Shown here piece by piece: positions 43,758-52,167 of a stretch of 64,000 nucleotides of DNA. Source of the stretch: Anaerovorax odorimutans DSM 5092. GTDB lineage: Bacteria > Bacillota > Clostridia > Peptostreptococcales > Anaerovoracaceae. The notes below the pieces were generated by a model. That model worked only from the letters and a program-made list of their open reading frames with translations. It had not been told where the DNA came from and did no database searches. Position 1 is the stretch's first letter; the number at the start of each line of letters is the position of its first letter. The position numbers and the translations under genes are program-made. Location of the stretch: contig NZ_AUFC01000001.1 in the NCBI RefSeq assembly GCF_000426305.1, forward strand, positions 186,001 through 250,000. The letters run 5' to 3'.

Positions 43758-43841
43758 GAGTGTTTAACTTTTAATTATGTTTTAAAAGATTTTAAGCATA
43801 GTAGATTTAATTATATAATAGTTAATAAAAGGAGGAATAGG

Positions 43842-44546
43842 ATGGAGCCTAAATATAAGAGAGTTATTTTAAAAATTAGCGGAGAAGCATTAGCTGGTGA
43901 AAATAAATTTGGATTAAATGAGGAAATGCTTAGCCAAGTGGCAAAACAAATAAAAGATATAATAAACTTGAATGTTCAAGTAGCTGTAGTAGTTGGAGGC
44001 GGAAACTTTTGGCGAGGCAGAACTAGTAAAAGTATGGATAGAGCTACGGCAGATTACATGGGAATGCTTGCTACTGTTATTAATTCTCTTGCCCTTCAGG
44101 ATGCATTTGAAGCAATAGGTATTCCTACAAGGGTACAAACAGCTATAGAAATGAAAGAAGTTGCGGAACCTTATATAAGAAGACGTGCTATGGGCCATCT
44201 TTCAAGGAATGAAGTTGTTATATTTGCAGCAGGAACGGGTAATCCGTTTTTTTCCACAGATACTACAGCGGCTCTCAGAGCCGCGGAAATAGAGGCAGAT
44301 ATTATTTTACTTGCTAAAAAAGTTGATGCAGTATATTCTGATGATCCGGAAAAAAATAAAGATGCATTCAAATATGATGAATTAACGCATAAGGAAGTTT
44401 TGGAAAAAGGGCTAGGAGTTATGGATTCTACTGCTGCATCATTATGCATGGATAATAATATTCCAATTCATGTATTTGGAATTGCAGAACCTGGGAATGT
44501 TATTAAAGCCATTTACGGCGAAAAAATAGGAACAATTATTAAGTAG
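43842..44546 (+). CDS. pyrH: UMP kinase
   Basis: 234 aa amino-acid-kinase fold enzyme making [28 protein letters not shown] and [20 protein letters not shown], in outline, are signatures. AAAGGAGGA precedes the ATG. Confidence 0.98.
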   Translation: MEPKYKRVILKISGEALAGENKFGLNEEMLSQVAKQIKDIINLNVQVAVVVGGGNFWRGRTSKSMDRATADYMGMLATVINSLALQDAFEAIGIPTRVQTAIEMKEVAEPYIRRRAMGHLSRNEVVIFAAGTGNPFFSTDTTAALRAAEIEADIILLAKKVDAVYSDDPEKNKDAFKYDELTHKEVLEKGLGVMDSTAASLCMDNNIPIHVFGIAEPGNVIKAIYGEKIGTIIK

Positions 44547-44562
44547 TTGCGGAGGAGTTATT

Positions 44563-45120
44563 ATGAGTATTGATGTACAACAAGTTCTTGATGAAAAAAT
44601 GAAAAAGAGTTTATCTATTTTGAAAGAAGAATTAAATACTATTAGAGCGGGAAAAGCAAATCCAGCATTATTAGATAAGGTTTTAGTAGATTATTACGGA
44701 AGTCCGACTCCACTAAAGAATCTTGCTAATATATCTGTACCAGATCCAAGAACACTTCTTATTTCACCATTTGATCCAAAATCAATTTCCGATGTGGAGA
44801 AAGCAATTAATGTCGCAAATGTTGGAATAAATCCTTCTAATGATGGAAAAGTAATAAGATTGGTTATTCCTGCGTTAACAGAAGAAAGAAGAAAAGAACT
44901 TTGTAAATCTATTAAAAAATATGGAGAAGATGCAAAGGTTGCTATTAGAAATGAAAGAAGAAATACTAATGACGAGTTGAAAAAACAAGAAAAATCAGGA
45001 GATCTCACTGAAGATGATCTAAAGAAAGAACTAGATGATGTTCAGAAAAAGGCAGATAAGTGTATAAAAGATATTGATAGCATCGTATCTAATAAAGAAA
45101 AAGAAATTATGGAGGTTTAA
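44563..45120 (+). CDS. frr: Ribosome recycling factor
   Basis: 185 aa. [16 protein letters not shown] and the C-terminal [13 protein letters not shown] are family blocks. With EF-G it splits terminated ribosomes. GGAGGAG precedes the start and another GGAGG at its end serves the next small gene. Confidence 0.98.
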   Translation: MSIDVQQVLDEKMKKSLSILKEELNTIRAGKANPALLDKVLVDYYGSPTPLKNLANISVPDPRTLLISPFDPKSISDVEKAINVANVGINPSNDGKVIRLVIPALTEERRKELCKSIKKYGEDAKVAIRNERRNTNDELKKQEKSGDLTEDDLKKELDDVQKKADKCIKDIDSIVSNKEKEIMEV

Positions 45121-45124
45121 TCCA

Positions 45125-45316
45125 TTGAAAGACATTTCTGATATTTTAGGCATGGAATTAGATGATGCAAAGACCCTTCTGGAAACGGAAGGGTTAGTTT
45201 ATAGTATAATAGAGACAAAATCTACAAAACCTACAAATGAAAAAGGTATTTTTCGTGTTATTAAAGTAAGTATAATAGAGAATTATGAAATTAAAGTAGT
45301 GGTATGTAAAATATGA
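45125..45316 (+). CDS. 63-aa PASTA-like small protein between frr and uppS
   Basis: TTG 45125 lies 9 nt after GGAGG (45111-45115). The protein reads ISDILGMELDDAKTLLETEGL, then a short beta-rich tail ending VVVCKI. The GM-x3-DAK-x2-LE-x2-GL pattern resembles the first half of a PASTA repeat. There is no signal peptide or TM. It overlaps uppS by 4 nt (ATGA), so it is a genuine member of the operon. The function is unknown. Confidence 0.7.
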   Translation: MKDISDILGMELDDAKTLLETEGLVYSIIETKSTKPTNEKGIFRVIKVSIIENYEIKVVVCKI

Positions 45317-46023
45317 TTGATAAAAATAGAATCCCCAAACATATTGCCATTGTCATGGATGGTAATGGCAGATGGGCAGAAAAGAAAAAGCTTCCAAGAA
45401 TAGCAGGACATAATGCGGGTATGTTAGCTATGAAAGAAATTGTAAAAAAGTGTTCTATGTTAGATATAGAGAATCTTACTGTATATGCTTTTTCAACAGA
45501 AAATTGGAAACGTTCAGTTGAAGAAGTTGGAGGTATATTTAAATTATTGGTAATTTATATCGAAAAAGAATTAAAAGAACTTCATGAAAATAATGTAAAA
45601 GTCAAAGTTTTAGGAGATTATAAAAAACTTCCCAAAGAAGCTATTGCAAGTATAGAAAAAACTTTGGAGATTACAAAAGATAATACAGGTCTTTGTTTTA
45701 ATATAGCTTTAAATTATGGCAGCAGAGCAGAGATTCTGCGTGCTTTTAAATTAATATCTAAAGAACTGTCAGATGGGAAACTTAATATCGAAAATATAAC
45801 AGAAGATACTATTTCCAATAACCTTTATACAAAAGATATTCCTGATCCTGACTTATTTATAAGAACAAGCGGTGAAAAAAGATTAAGTAATTATTTACTT
45901 TGGCAAAGCGCATATAGTGAACTTGTTTTTTCAGATGTATTATGGCCAGAATTTACACCTGAAGAACTTGAAAAAGCAATTATGGAGTTTCAAAATAGGA
46001 AAAGACGTTTTGGAGGAAGATAA
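45313..46023 (+). CDS. uppS: Undecaprenyl diphosphate synthase (cis-prenyltransferase)
   Basis: 236 aa. IAIVMDGNGRWAEKK with the catalytic Asp, GHNAGM, and the C-terminal RTSGEKRLSNYLLWQSAYSE, in outline, are diagnostic. It makes the lipid carrier for peptidoglycan. The start overlaps the 63-aa gene. Confidence 0.98.
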   Translation: MIDKNRIPKHIAIVMDGNGRWAEKKKLPRIAGHNAGMLAMKEIVKKCSMLDIENLTVYAFSTENWKRSVEEVGGIFKLLVIYIEKELKELHENNVKVKVLGDYKKLPKEAIASIEKTLEITKDNTGLCFNIALNYGSRAEILRAFKLISKELSDGKLNIENITEDTISNNLYTKDIPDPDLFIRTSGEKRLSNYLLWQSAYSELVFSDVLWPEFTPEELEKAIMEFQNRKRRFGGR

Positions 46024-46025
46024 AA

Positions 46026-46817
46026 ATGAAAACAAGAGTTTTATCTGGATTAATAATGCTGCCTCTTTTAGCAGTTGTTTACTTTGGAGGCAGAGTTCTT
46101 TTAATAGCTTGCTTTATCATAGGTCTTATGGGAATAAGGGAATTTTTTAAAGCTTTTGAAAGTATAAATGTAAAACCCTCATACTGGGTTTCAAATATTA
46201 GTATTTTAATGTTATATGCAATTAATTTATTTATTCCAAATAATTATCAAATATACATGTTTTGGTTTTTTGCAGTAGTAGTAATGTCATTACTTTATTT
46301 ATTTAAGATTGAAAAGAGAGAATTAATAGATACTTTAGTTACTATTACAGGAGTATTTTATGTAATATTCTTTTCTTTTCATGTTACGTTAGTAGAACAA
46401 ATACCAGAATATGGAATTCTTGTGTGGCTTGTTTTCTTAACAGCTTTTGGTACGGATATTATGGCATATTTTACAGGATTTTTACTAGGGAAGCATAAAT
46501 TATGCCCTAAAATAAGTCCTAAAAAAACTATAGAAGGCTCTGTGGGAGGAATAATAGGAAGTCTAGTTTTATGCGGATTATTCGGACATTTTTTTATTCC
46601 TGAATTATTTTTACATTGTATGATTATTGGAGCATTAGGAGGAATTATCTCACAATTTGGAGACTTAACAGCATCGATTTTTAAACGTAAAATAGGAATT
46701 AAAGATTATGGAAATTTAATTCCGGGTCATGGTGGGATTTTAGATAGATTTGATAGTGTACTTTTTACAGCACCTTTAATTTACTACTATGTTATGTTAA
46801 TAATTCCTATGATTTAA
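46026..46817 (+). CDS. cdsA: Phosphatidate cytidylyltransferase
   Basis: 263 aa with about eight TM segments. The signature near the C-terminus is SQFGDLTASIFKRKIGIKDYG, in outline, followed by PGHGGILDRFDS. It makes CDP-diacylglycerol for phospholipids. It starts 2 nt after uppS. Confidence 0.97.
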   Translation: MKTRVLSGLIMLPLLAVVYFGGRVLLIACFIIGLMGIREFFKAFESINVKPSYWVSNISILMLYAINLFIPNNYQIYMFWFFAVVVMSLLYLFKIEKRELIDTLVTITGVFYVIFFSFHVTLVEQIPEYGILVWLVFLTAFGTDIMAYFTGFLLGKHKLCPKISPKKTIEGSVGGIIGSLVLCGLFGHFFIPELFLHCMIIGALGGIISQFGDLTASIFKRKIGIKDYGNLIPGHGGILDRFDSVLFTAPLIYYYVMLIIPMI

Positions 46818-46896
46818 ACAGCTTGCTGCAAGGCGTGATTAAAATGATGAAGAAATATGCAGATATTTTATAAAAGGAAATATATAAGGGGGATAT

Positions 46897-47265
46897 ATGG
46901 ATTTAAAGATAATTGAAAGTAATTTCACTATATGTAAAGTAAATAATATTAAAGATATAAATTTTGATGATGAATTCGTTTTTATTGGTAAAACAGATGA
47001 GGAATTTTCTTTAGTTTGCAATGCAAAATATGTTCCTCAAAATACTATTTCAAGAGAAGATGGATGGAAAGGGTTTAGAATTCAAGGAGAATTGGATTTC
47101 TCTTTAATTGGTATTTTATCTAAAATTTCTGATATATTGGCTGAGCATAAAATTGGTATTTTTGTAGTTTCTACTTTTAATACTGATTATATTCTTGTTA
47201 AAGAAGAAAATTTAGATAAAGCAGTAAATATATTAGAAAAAAGAGGTTATTGTTTTATAAATTAA
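46897..47265 (+). CDS. ACT-domain small protein
   Basis: 122 aa. The C-terminal half (about 62-122) has the ACT fold of the ACT_7/DUF-type small proteins: FRIQGELDFSLIGILSKIS, then GIFVVSTFNTDYILV. ACT domains bind amino acids or other small ligands. An AAGGGGGA site precedes the ATG. Its role in this operon is unknown. Confidence 0.8.
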   Translation: MDLKIIESNFTICKVNNIKDINFDDEFVFIGKTDEEFSLVCNAKYVPQNTISREDGWKGFRIQGELDFSLIGILSKISDILAEHKIGIFVVSTFNTDYILVKEENLDKAVNILEKRGYCFIN

Positions 47266-47280
47266 AATAAGTATAATGTG

Positions 47281-47308
47281 GCTAGTTTGATTTATCTATT
47301 AAACTAGC
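47281..47308 (+). terminator. Hairpin after the ACT-domain gene
   Basis: GCTAGTTT (47281-47288) pairs with AAACTAGC (47301-47308) over a 12-nt loop. The tail is only moderately T-rich. Confidence 0.5.
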
Positions 47309-47315
47309 TATTATT

Positions 47316-47325
47316 ATGGTATAAT
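47316..47325 (+). promoter_or_regulatory. Extended -10 promoter before dxr
   Basis: TGGTATAAT, with perfect TATAAT at 47320-47325 and the TGn extension. The -35 region is poor. It is about 100 nt upstream of dxr. Confidence 0.5.
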
Positions 47326-47426
47326 CAATTTATTATAGTATTAATTAAAATTAAAATGCCATGCAATACTATGTATAAGCCTTGTATGACATTTATTTTA
47401 AGTAATTTAGGAGATTTACATAAAAA

Positions 47427-48563
47427 ATGAAAAAGATTGCCATACTCGGATCTACAGGATCAATCGGGAAACAAAGTTTGAATGTAATAGAAAATAATCC
47501 CGACAAATTTAAAGTTAATGTGCTTTCCTGCAGAAACAGTATAGAACTATTATCAAAACAAATTGAAAAATTTAATCCTGAATATGCTGTTGTTGAAGAT
47601 GAGCAGGATGCAATAAATTTAAGTAAAAAATATTCAAAAACTGAGTTCCTATATGGAATGGAAGGATTAATCAGTGCAGCTTCTAAGACAGACTGTGATA
47701 TTGTATTGAATTCACTTATGGGTATGAGAGGATTAGAACCTACATATCATGCTATTAAAGCAGGAAAAGATATTGCTCTGGCAAATAAAGAAACTTTGGT
47801 AGCCGGGGGAGAGATTATAATGGATGCTGCAAAAGAAATGGGCATAAAAATTCTTCCTGTAGACAGTGAACATAGTGCTATTTTTCAATCTCTACAAGGA
47901 AATAAAGGTAAAGAGATAAATAAAATTTTACTTACTGCTTCAGGTGGACCATTTCGTGGATTTAACCTTAAACAACTTGAAAATGTTACCTTGGAACAAG
48001 CCTTAAAGCATCCTAATTGGTCTATGGGTAATAAAATTACAATTGATTCTGCCAGTATGATGAATAAAGGATTGGAAGTAATTGAAGCGAAATGGCTCTT
48101 TGATGTACCTGGAGAAAAAATACAAGTTGTAATTCATCCGCAAAGTATTATTCATTCTATGATAGAGTATGCAGATCATTCAATTATTGCTCAACTTGGG
48201 GTTCCTGATATGAGGATTCCAATTAGCTATGCTCTTTCATATCCTAATAGGATAAAAAATGCTTTCGAATCAGTAGATTTTTTCCAAATTAAAACATTGA
48301 CTTTTGAAAAACCTGATTTAAAAACATTTAAATGCTTATCCTTTGCATATGAAGCTTTAAAGCTTGGAGGGAGTTATCCTGTAGTTTTAAATGCTGCAAA
48401 CGAAATTTTGGTTCAGCAATTTTTAAAAAAAAGGATTAACTTTATAGATATTCAGAATACTATAGATAGAGTATTGCAAGATCACAATCCAACATATAAT
48501 TTGGATCTGTGTAAAATTTTAGATATTGATAAAAAAATAAGAGAATCTTTAAAAAATAATTAA
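47427..48563 (+). CDS. dxr: 1-Deoxy-D-xylulose 5-phosphate reductoisomerase
   Basis: 378 aa, second step of the MEP isoprenoid pathway. The NADPH site is ILGSTGSIG, and the catalytic segments are ANKETLVAGG, VDSEHSAIFQSLQG and HPNWSMGNKITIDSASMMNKG, in outline. The product feeds IspG encoded two genes on and finally UppS. Confidence 0.98.
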   Translation: MKKIAILGSTGSIGKQSLNVIENNPDKFKVNVLSCRNSIELLSKQIEKFNPEYAVVEDEQDAINLSKKYSKTEFLYGMEGLISAASKTDCDIVLNSLMGMRGLEPTYHAIKAGKDIALANKETLVAGGEIIMDAAKEMGIKILPVDSEHSAIFQSLQGNKGKEINKILLTASGGPFRGFNLKQLENVTLEQALKHPNWSMGNKITIDSASMMNKGLEVIEAKWLFDVPGEKIQVVIHPQSIIHSMIEYADHSIIAQLGVPDMRIPISYALSYPNRIKNAFESVDFFQIKTLTFEKPDLKTFKCLSFAYEALKLGGSYPVVLNAANEILVQQFLKKRINFIDIQNTIDRVLQDHNPTYNLDLCKILDIDKKIRESLKNN

Positions 48564-48592
48564 TTATGCAGAAATGGGGGTAGTAAAAAATT

Positions 48593-49600
48593 ATGATGAT
48601 AATTTATGCTATATTAATATTTTGTTTGTTAATTTTTATCCATGAATTCGGACATTTTATTACAGCAAAAGCAGTAGGGATTAAAGTTAATGAGTTTGCA
48701 TTGGGAATGGGACCTTTACTTTTACATTTTACAAAGGGTGAAACGGAATATTCCCTTAGAGCATTGCCCATCGGCGGTTATTGTAAGATGGAAGGAGAAG
48801 ATGAGGAATCAGATAGTCCGAGGGCATTTAATAATAAACCGTTTTGGGCTAAAGCTATAGTAATAGTTGCAGGATCATTTATGAATTTAGTTTTAGCCGT
48901 AGTTATTTTATCGATAATAGTTTTCTATATTGGAGTTCCAAATAATATTATAAAAGAAGTTACACCTGATTATCCGGCTGTAGCAGCAGGGCTTAAGAGC
49001 GGTGATAAAATTATCAAAATAGATAACAATAATATTAAAAATTGGGATGATTTAACTTCTGCAATAAGTGAAAGCGGTGGAGATTCCATTACTATTGGAA
49101 TTGAAAGAGACGGAAAAACAATGACGTTAGAAAGTGCCGTTATTACAGGAGAAGATAACAGAAGAGTGATTGGGATATCACCCGAATATGAAAGAGATTT
49201 TTCATATTTAGGTCAATCGGTGGTTTTAGGCGCTAAAAGTACTTACGATATGGGATTAAATATGATTCAAGTAATCGGCCAATTAGTAACCAGGGAAATA
49301 TCTGTAAACGCTTTAACCGGACCTGTGGGAATTATCCATATAGTAGGAGATACTGCGAAACTTGGAATAATTTACGTGGCGCAGCTTACTGCTTTTATTA
49401 GTTTAAACCTAGCAATAGTAAATATGCTACCGTTTCCGGCATTAGATGGAGGAAGACTTTTGTTTATGGTTATCAGATTATTTACAGGAAAAGCAATTTC
49501 TGATGAATTAGAAGGCAAAATTCATTTAATTGGTATACTATTATTATTTACTTTAATGATCTATATAACTTTCCAAGATGTAGGTAGATTTATATTATAA
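48593..49600 (+). CDS. rseP: RseP/RasP-type site-2 protease
   Basis: 335 aa. The zinc site is HEFGH in the first TM segment (about 16-20), with the third ligand Asp in NMLPFPALDGGR. One PDZ domain (about 115-185) lies between. It cleaves membrane substrates such as anti-sigma factors; the anti-sigma at 14075 is a possible client, by inference only. Confidence 0.97.
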   Translation: MMIIYAILIFCLLIFIHEFGHFITAKAVGIKVNEFALGMGPLLLHFTKGETEYSLRALPIGGYCKMEGEDEESDSPRAFNNKPFWAKAIVIVAGSFMNLVLAVVILSIIVFYIGVPNNIIKEVTPDYPAVAAGLKSGDKIIKIDNNNIKNWDDLTSAISESGGDSITIGIERDGKTMTLESAVITGEDNRRVIGISPEYERDFSYLGQSVVLGAKSTYDMGLNMIQVIGQLVTREISVNALTGPVGIIHIVGDTAKLGIIYVAQLTAFISLNLAIVNMLPFPALDGGRLLFMVIRLFTGKAISDELEGKIHLIGILLLFTLMIYITFQDVGRFIL

Positions 49601-49631
49601 ATAGAAAGGGTGGCAAAATAGAAGAATAGAG

Positions 49632-50714
49632 ATGAGAAAAAGTAAAAAAATAATATGCGGAGGTATTGAAATCGGTGGAGATGCTCCAATTTCAATTCAA
49701 TCGATGACAAATACTGATACACGGGATGTAAAAAAAACAATTAGTCAAATTAAACGACTAATTGAAGCAGGTTGTGACATTGTGCGTTGTGCTATACCTG
49801 ATATGCAGGCAGCGGAAGCTTTTAGAGAGATTAAAAAAAATATTGAAGTTCCCCTTGTAGCAGATATCCACTTCGATTATAGACTTGCAATTGCTGCAAT
49901 TAAAAACGGTGCAGATAAGGTACGTATTAATCCTGGAAATATTGGAGATAAAGAACGTATAAAGGCTGTAGTTGATGTTGCAAAGGAATATCAAATACCA
50001 ATTAGAGTAGGAGTTAATTCAGGTTCATTAGAAAAAGATATTTTAAAAAAATATAAAGGTGTTACCGCCGAGGGATTAGTTGAAAGTACAATTAGAAATG
50101 TAAATTTAATTGAAGAAATGGGTTTTCATGATATTATCGTTTCAATGAAAGCTTCAGACATAAAATTAAATTATGATGCTCATATGCTTATCTCCTCAAA
50201 AATATCTTATCCTCTGCACATAGGGATTACAGAAGCTGGAACATCAGAAGGGGGTGGAAAGATAAAATCATGTATTGGAATAGGTTCATTATTGCTTTCC
50301 GGTATTGGAGATACTATGAGAGTTTCTTTAACGGGAGATCCTGTAAATGAAGTATATTTTGCAAAGGAAATTTTAAAAGCACTAAATTTACGTAAGGGAA
50401 CAATTAATTTAGTATCATGTCCCACATGTGGAAGATGTCGTGTGAATCTATCTAAAATTACAACAGAATTAGAACGAGAATTAAAGATTATTGAAAAACA
50501 AAGAGAAGAAAAAGGTTTGGATTCTATTACTGTTGCTGCTATGGGCTGTGAAGTTAATGGACCAGGAGAAGCAAAAGAAGCAGATATTGGTGTTGCTTGC
50601 GGAAATGGTAAAGGACTAATCTTTAAAAAAGGAGAAGTTATTGATACTGTAAATGAAACAGAAATAGTTAAGGAATTAATAAAGTATATTAATCAAGAAA
50701 AAGTATTAATATAA
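49632..50714 (+). CDS. ispG: 4-Hydroxy-3-methylbut-2-enyl diphosphate synthase (IspG)
   Basis: 360 aa iron-sulfur enzyme of the MEP pathway. [4Fe-4S] ligands are in CPTCGRC and in AMGCEVNGPGEAKEADIGVA, in outline. The TIM-barrel part begins IQSMTNTDTRD. It is the short bacterial form. Confidence 0.97.
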   Translation: MRKSKKIICGGIEIGGDAPISIQSMTNTDTRDVKKTISQIKRLIEAGCDIVRCAIPDMQAAEAFREIKKNIEVPLVADIHFDYRLAIAAIKNGADKVRINPGNIGDKERIKAVVDVAKEYQIPIRVGVNSGSLEKDILKKYKGVTAEGLVESTIRNVNLIEEMGFHDIIVSMKASDIKLNYDAHMLISSKISYPLHIGITEAGTSEGGGKIKSCIGIGSLLLSGIGDTMRVSLTGDPVNEVYFAKEILKALNLRKGTINLVSCPTCGRCRVNLSKITTELERELKIIEKQREEKGLDSITVAAMGCEVNGPGEAKEADIGVACGNGKGLIFKKGEVIDTVNETEIVKELIKYINQEKVLI

Positions 50715-50738
50715 TTCGTTAAAAGGAAGTGATAAAAA

Positions 50739-51191
50739 GTGAATTTTGTGATTTCAGAGCCTATAGCTTGGATTATAATTGCTGTTGTCTTTGCTGTTAT
50801 TGAGGCTTTTACTTTAGGACTTACTACCATTTGGTTTACTGTAGGAGGAGTAGCAGCTTGTATTGTTGCTTTGCTTGGTGGTTCATTGGTGTTACAAATT
50901 ATTATATTTTTAGTAGTATCTATAGTTTTATTGTATTTTACCAGACCTCTTGCAGTAAGAAAATTAAAAATTGGTCATGAAAAAAATATAGTAGAAAATA
51001 TTATTGGGCAGATTGGCATAGTTAAGGATGACATTTTGCCGTTTAATGTTGGTCAAGTTAAATTAAATGGTCAAATATGGTCAGCAGTATCAAATAATAA
51101 TGACTTAACACTTTTAAAAGGATTAAAAGTAAAAGTAGTTGAAATTCAAGGTGTAAAACTTATTGTTGAGCCTGTTTCCGAAAATGACTAA
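50739..51191 (+). CDS. NfeD-like membrane protein
   Basis: 150 aa with TM segments in the first 80 residues and a C-terminal OB-like domain (about 85-148). NfeD proteins form pairs with SPFH proteins, and the next gene is one. GTG 50739 follows AAAGGAAG. Confidence 0.88.
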   Translation: MNFVISEPIAWIIIAVVFAVIEAFTLGLTTIWFTVGGVAACIVALLGGSLVLQIIIFLVVSIVLLYFTRPLAVRKLKIGHEKNIVENIIGQIGIVKDDILPFNVGQVKLNGQIWSAVSNNNDLTLLKGLKVKVVEIQGVKLIVEPVSEND

Positions 51192-51220
51192 AAAGAGATT
51201 AATTAAAAGGGAGAAATGTT

Positions 51221-52150
51221 ATGAGTGATTTTATTACAGTTATTATATTACTTATTATTTTAATATACTTGGTGGTAGCAAACATTAAAATTGTACCTCA
51301 GGCAAAATCATATGTTGTAGAAAGATTAGGAGCCTACCATCAAACATGGCAAGTAGGACTTCATTTTAAAATTCCACTAATAGATAAAATTGCAAAAAGA
51401 GTATCTTTAAAGGAGCATGTTATTGACTTCCCTCCACAGCCTGTAATTACAAAAGATAATGTAACTATGGAAATTGATACAGTTATTTATTTCCAAATTA
51501 CAGATCCTAAATTATATGCTTATGGTGTAGAAAACCCAATGGCAGCAATTGAAAATCTTACCGCAACAACTTTAAGAAATATTATTGGTGAATTGGAACT
51601 AGATGGAACTCTTACAAGCAGAGAAGTAATAAATACAAAGATACGCCTTGTTTTAGATGAGGCCACTGATCCTTGGGGCATTAAAATTAATAGAGTTGAA
51701 GTAAAAAATATTTTACCTCCTCAAGATATTCAGCAGGCTATGGAAAAACAAATGAGAGCAGAAAGAGAAAGAAGAGAGGCTATTATAAGAGCCGAAGGAG
51801 AGAAAAAGGCTGCGGTATTAACAGCAGAGGGAGAAAAGCAAGCTGCAATTTTGCAGGCAGAAGCTAGAAAAGAATCTCAAATTAGAACAGCTGAAGGTGA
51901 AGCAGAAGCAATTCTATTAGTACAAAGGGCTACTGCAGACGGTATTAAAATGATAGTTGAATCCAATCCAACCCAGCAAGTTATTGCTATTAAAGGCTTG
52001 GAAGCATTCACAGCAGCAGCAGATGGAAAAGCTACTAAAATCATTATACCATCAGAAATACAGGGTCTGGCAGGACTTGCAACTTCACTTACAGAAATTA
52101 TGAAAGATGATAACGGAAACAATATATTAAAGAGTGAAGGAAATAAATAA
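51221..52150 (+). CDS. SPFH/stomatin-like (QmcA-type) membrane protein
   Basis: 309 aa. One N-terminal TM segment (about 4-22), then the SPFH domain with VVERLGAYHQTWQVGLHFKIP, in outline, and VSLKEHVIDFPPQPV. An Ala/Glu-rich coiled coil (about 180-240) follows. It forms membrane scaffolds with its NfeD partner. Confidence 0.93.
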   Translation: MSDFITVIILLIILIYLVVANIKIVPQAKSYVVERLGAYHQTWQVGLHFKIPLIDKIAKRVSLKEHVIDFPPQPVITKDNVTMEIDTVIYFQITDPKLYAYGVENPMAAIENLTATTLRNIIGELELDGTLTSREVINTKIRLVLDEATDPWGIKINRVEVKNILPPQDIQQAMEKQMRAERERREAIIRAEGEKKAAVLTAEGEKQAAILQAEARKESQIRTAEGEAEAILLVQRATADGIKMIVESNPTQQVIAIKGLEAFTAAADGKATKIIIPSEIQGLAGLATSLTEIMKDDNGNNILKSEGNK

Positions 52151-52167
52151 TTATATGGAGGCAAGCA

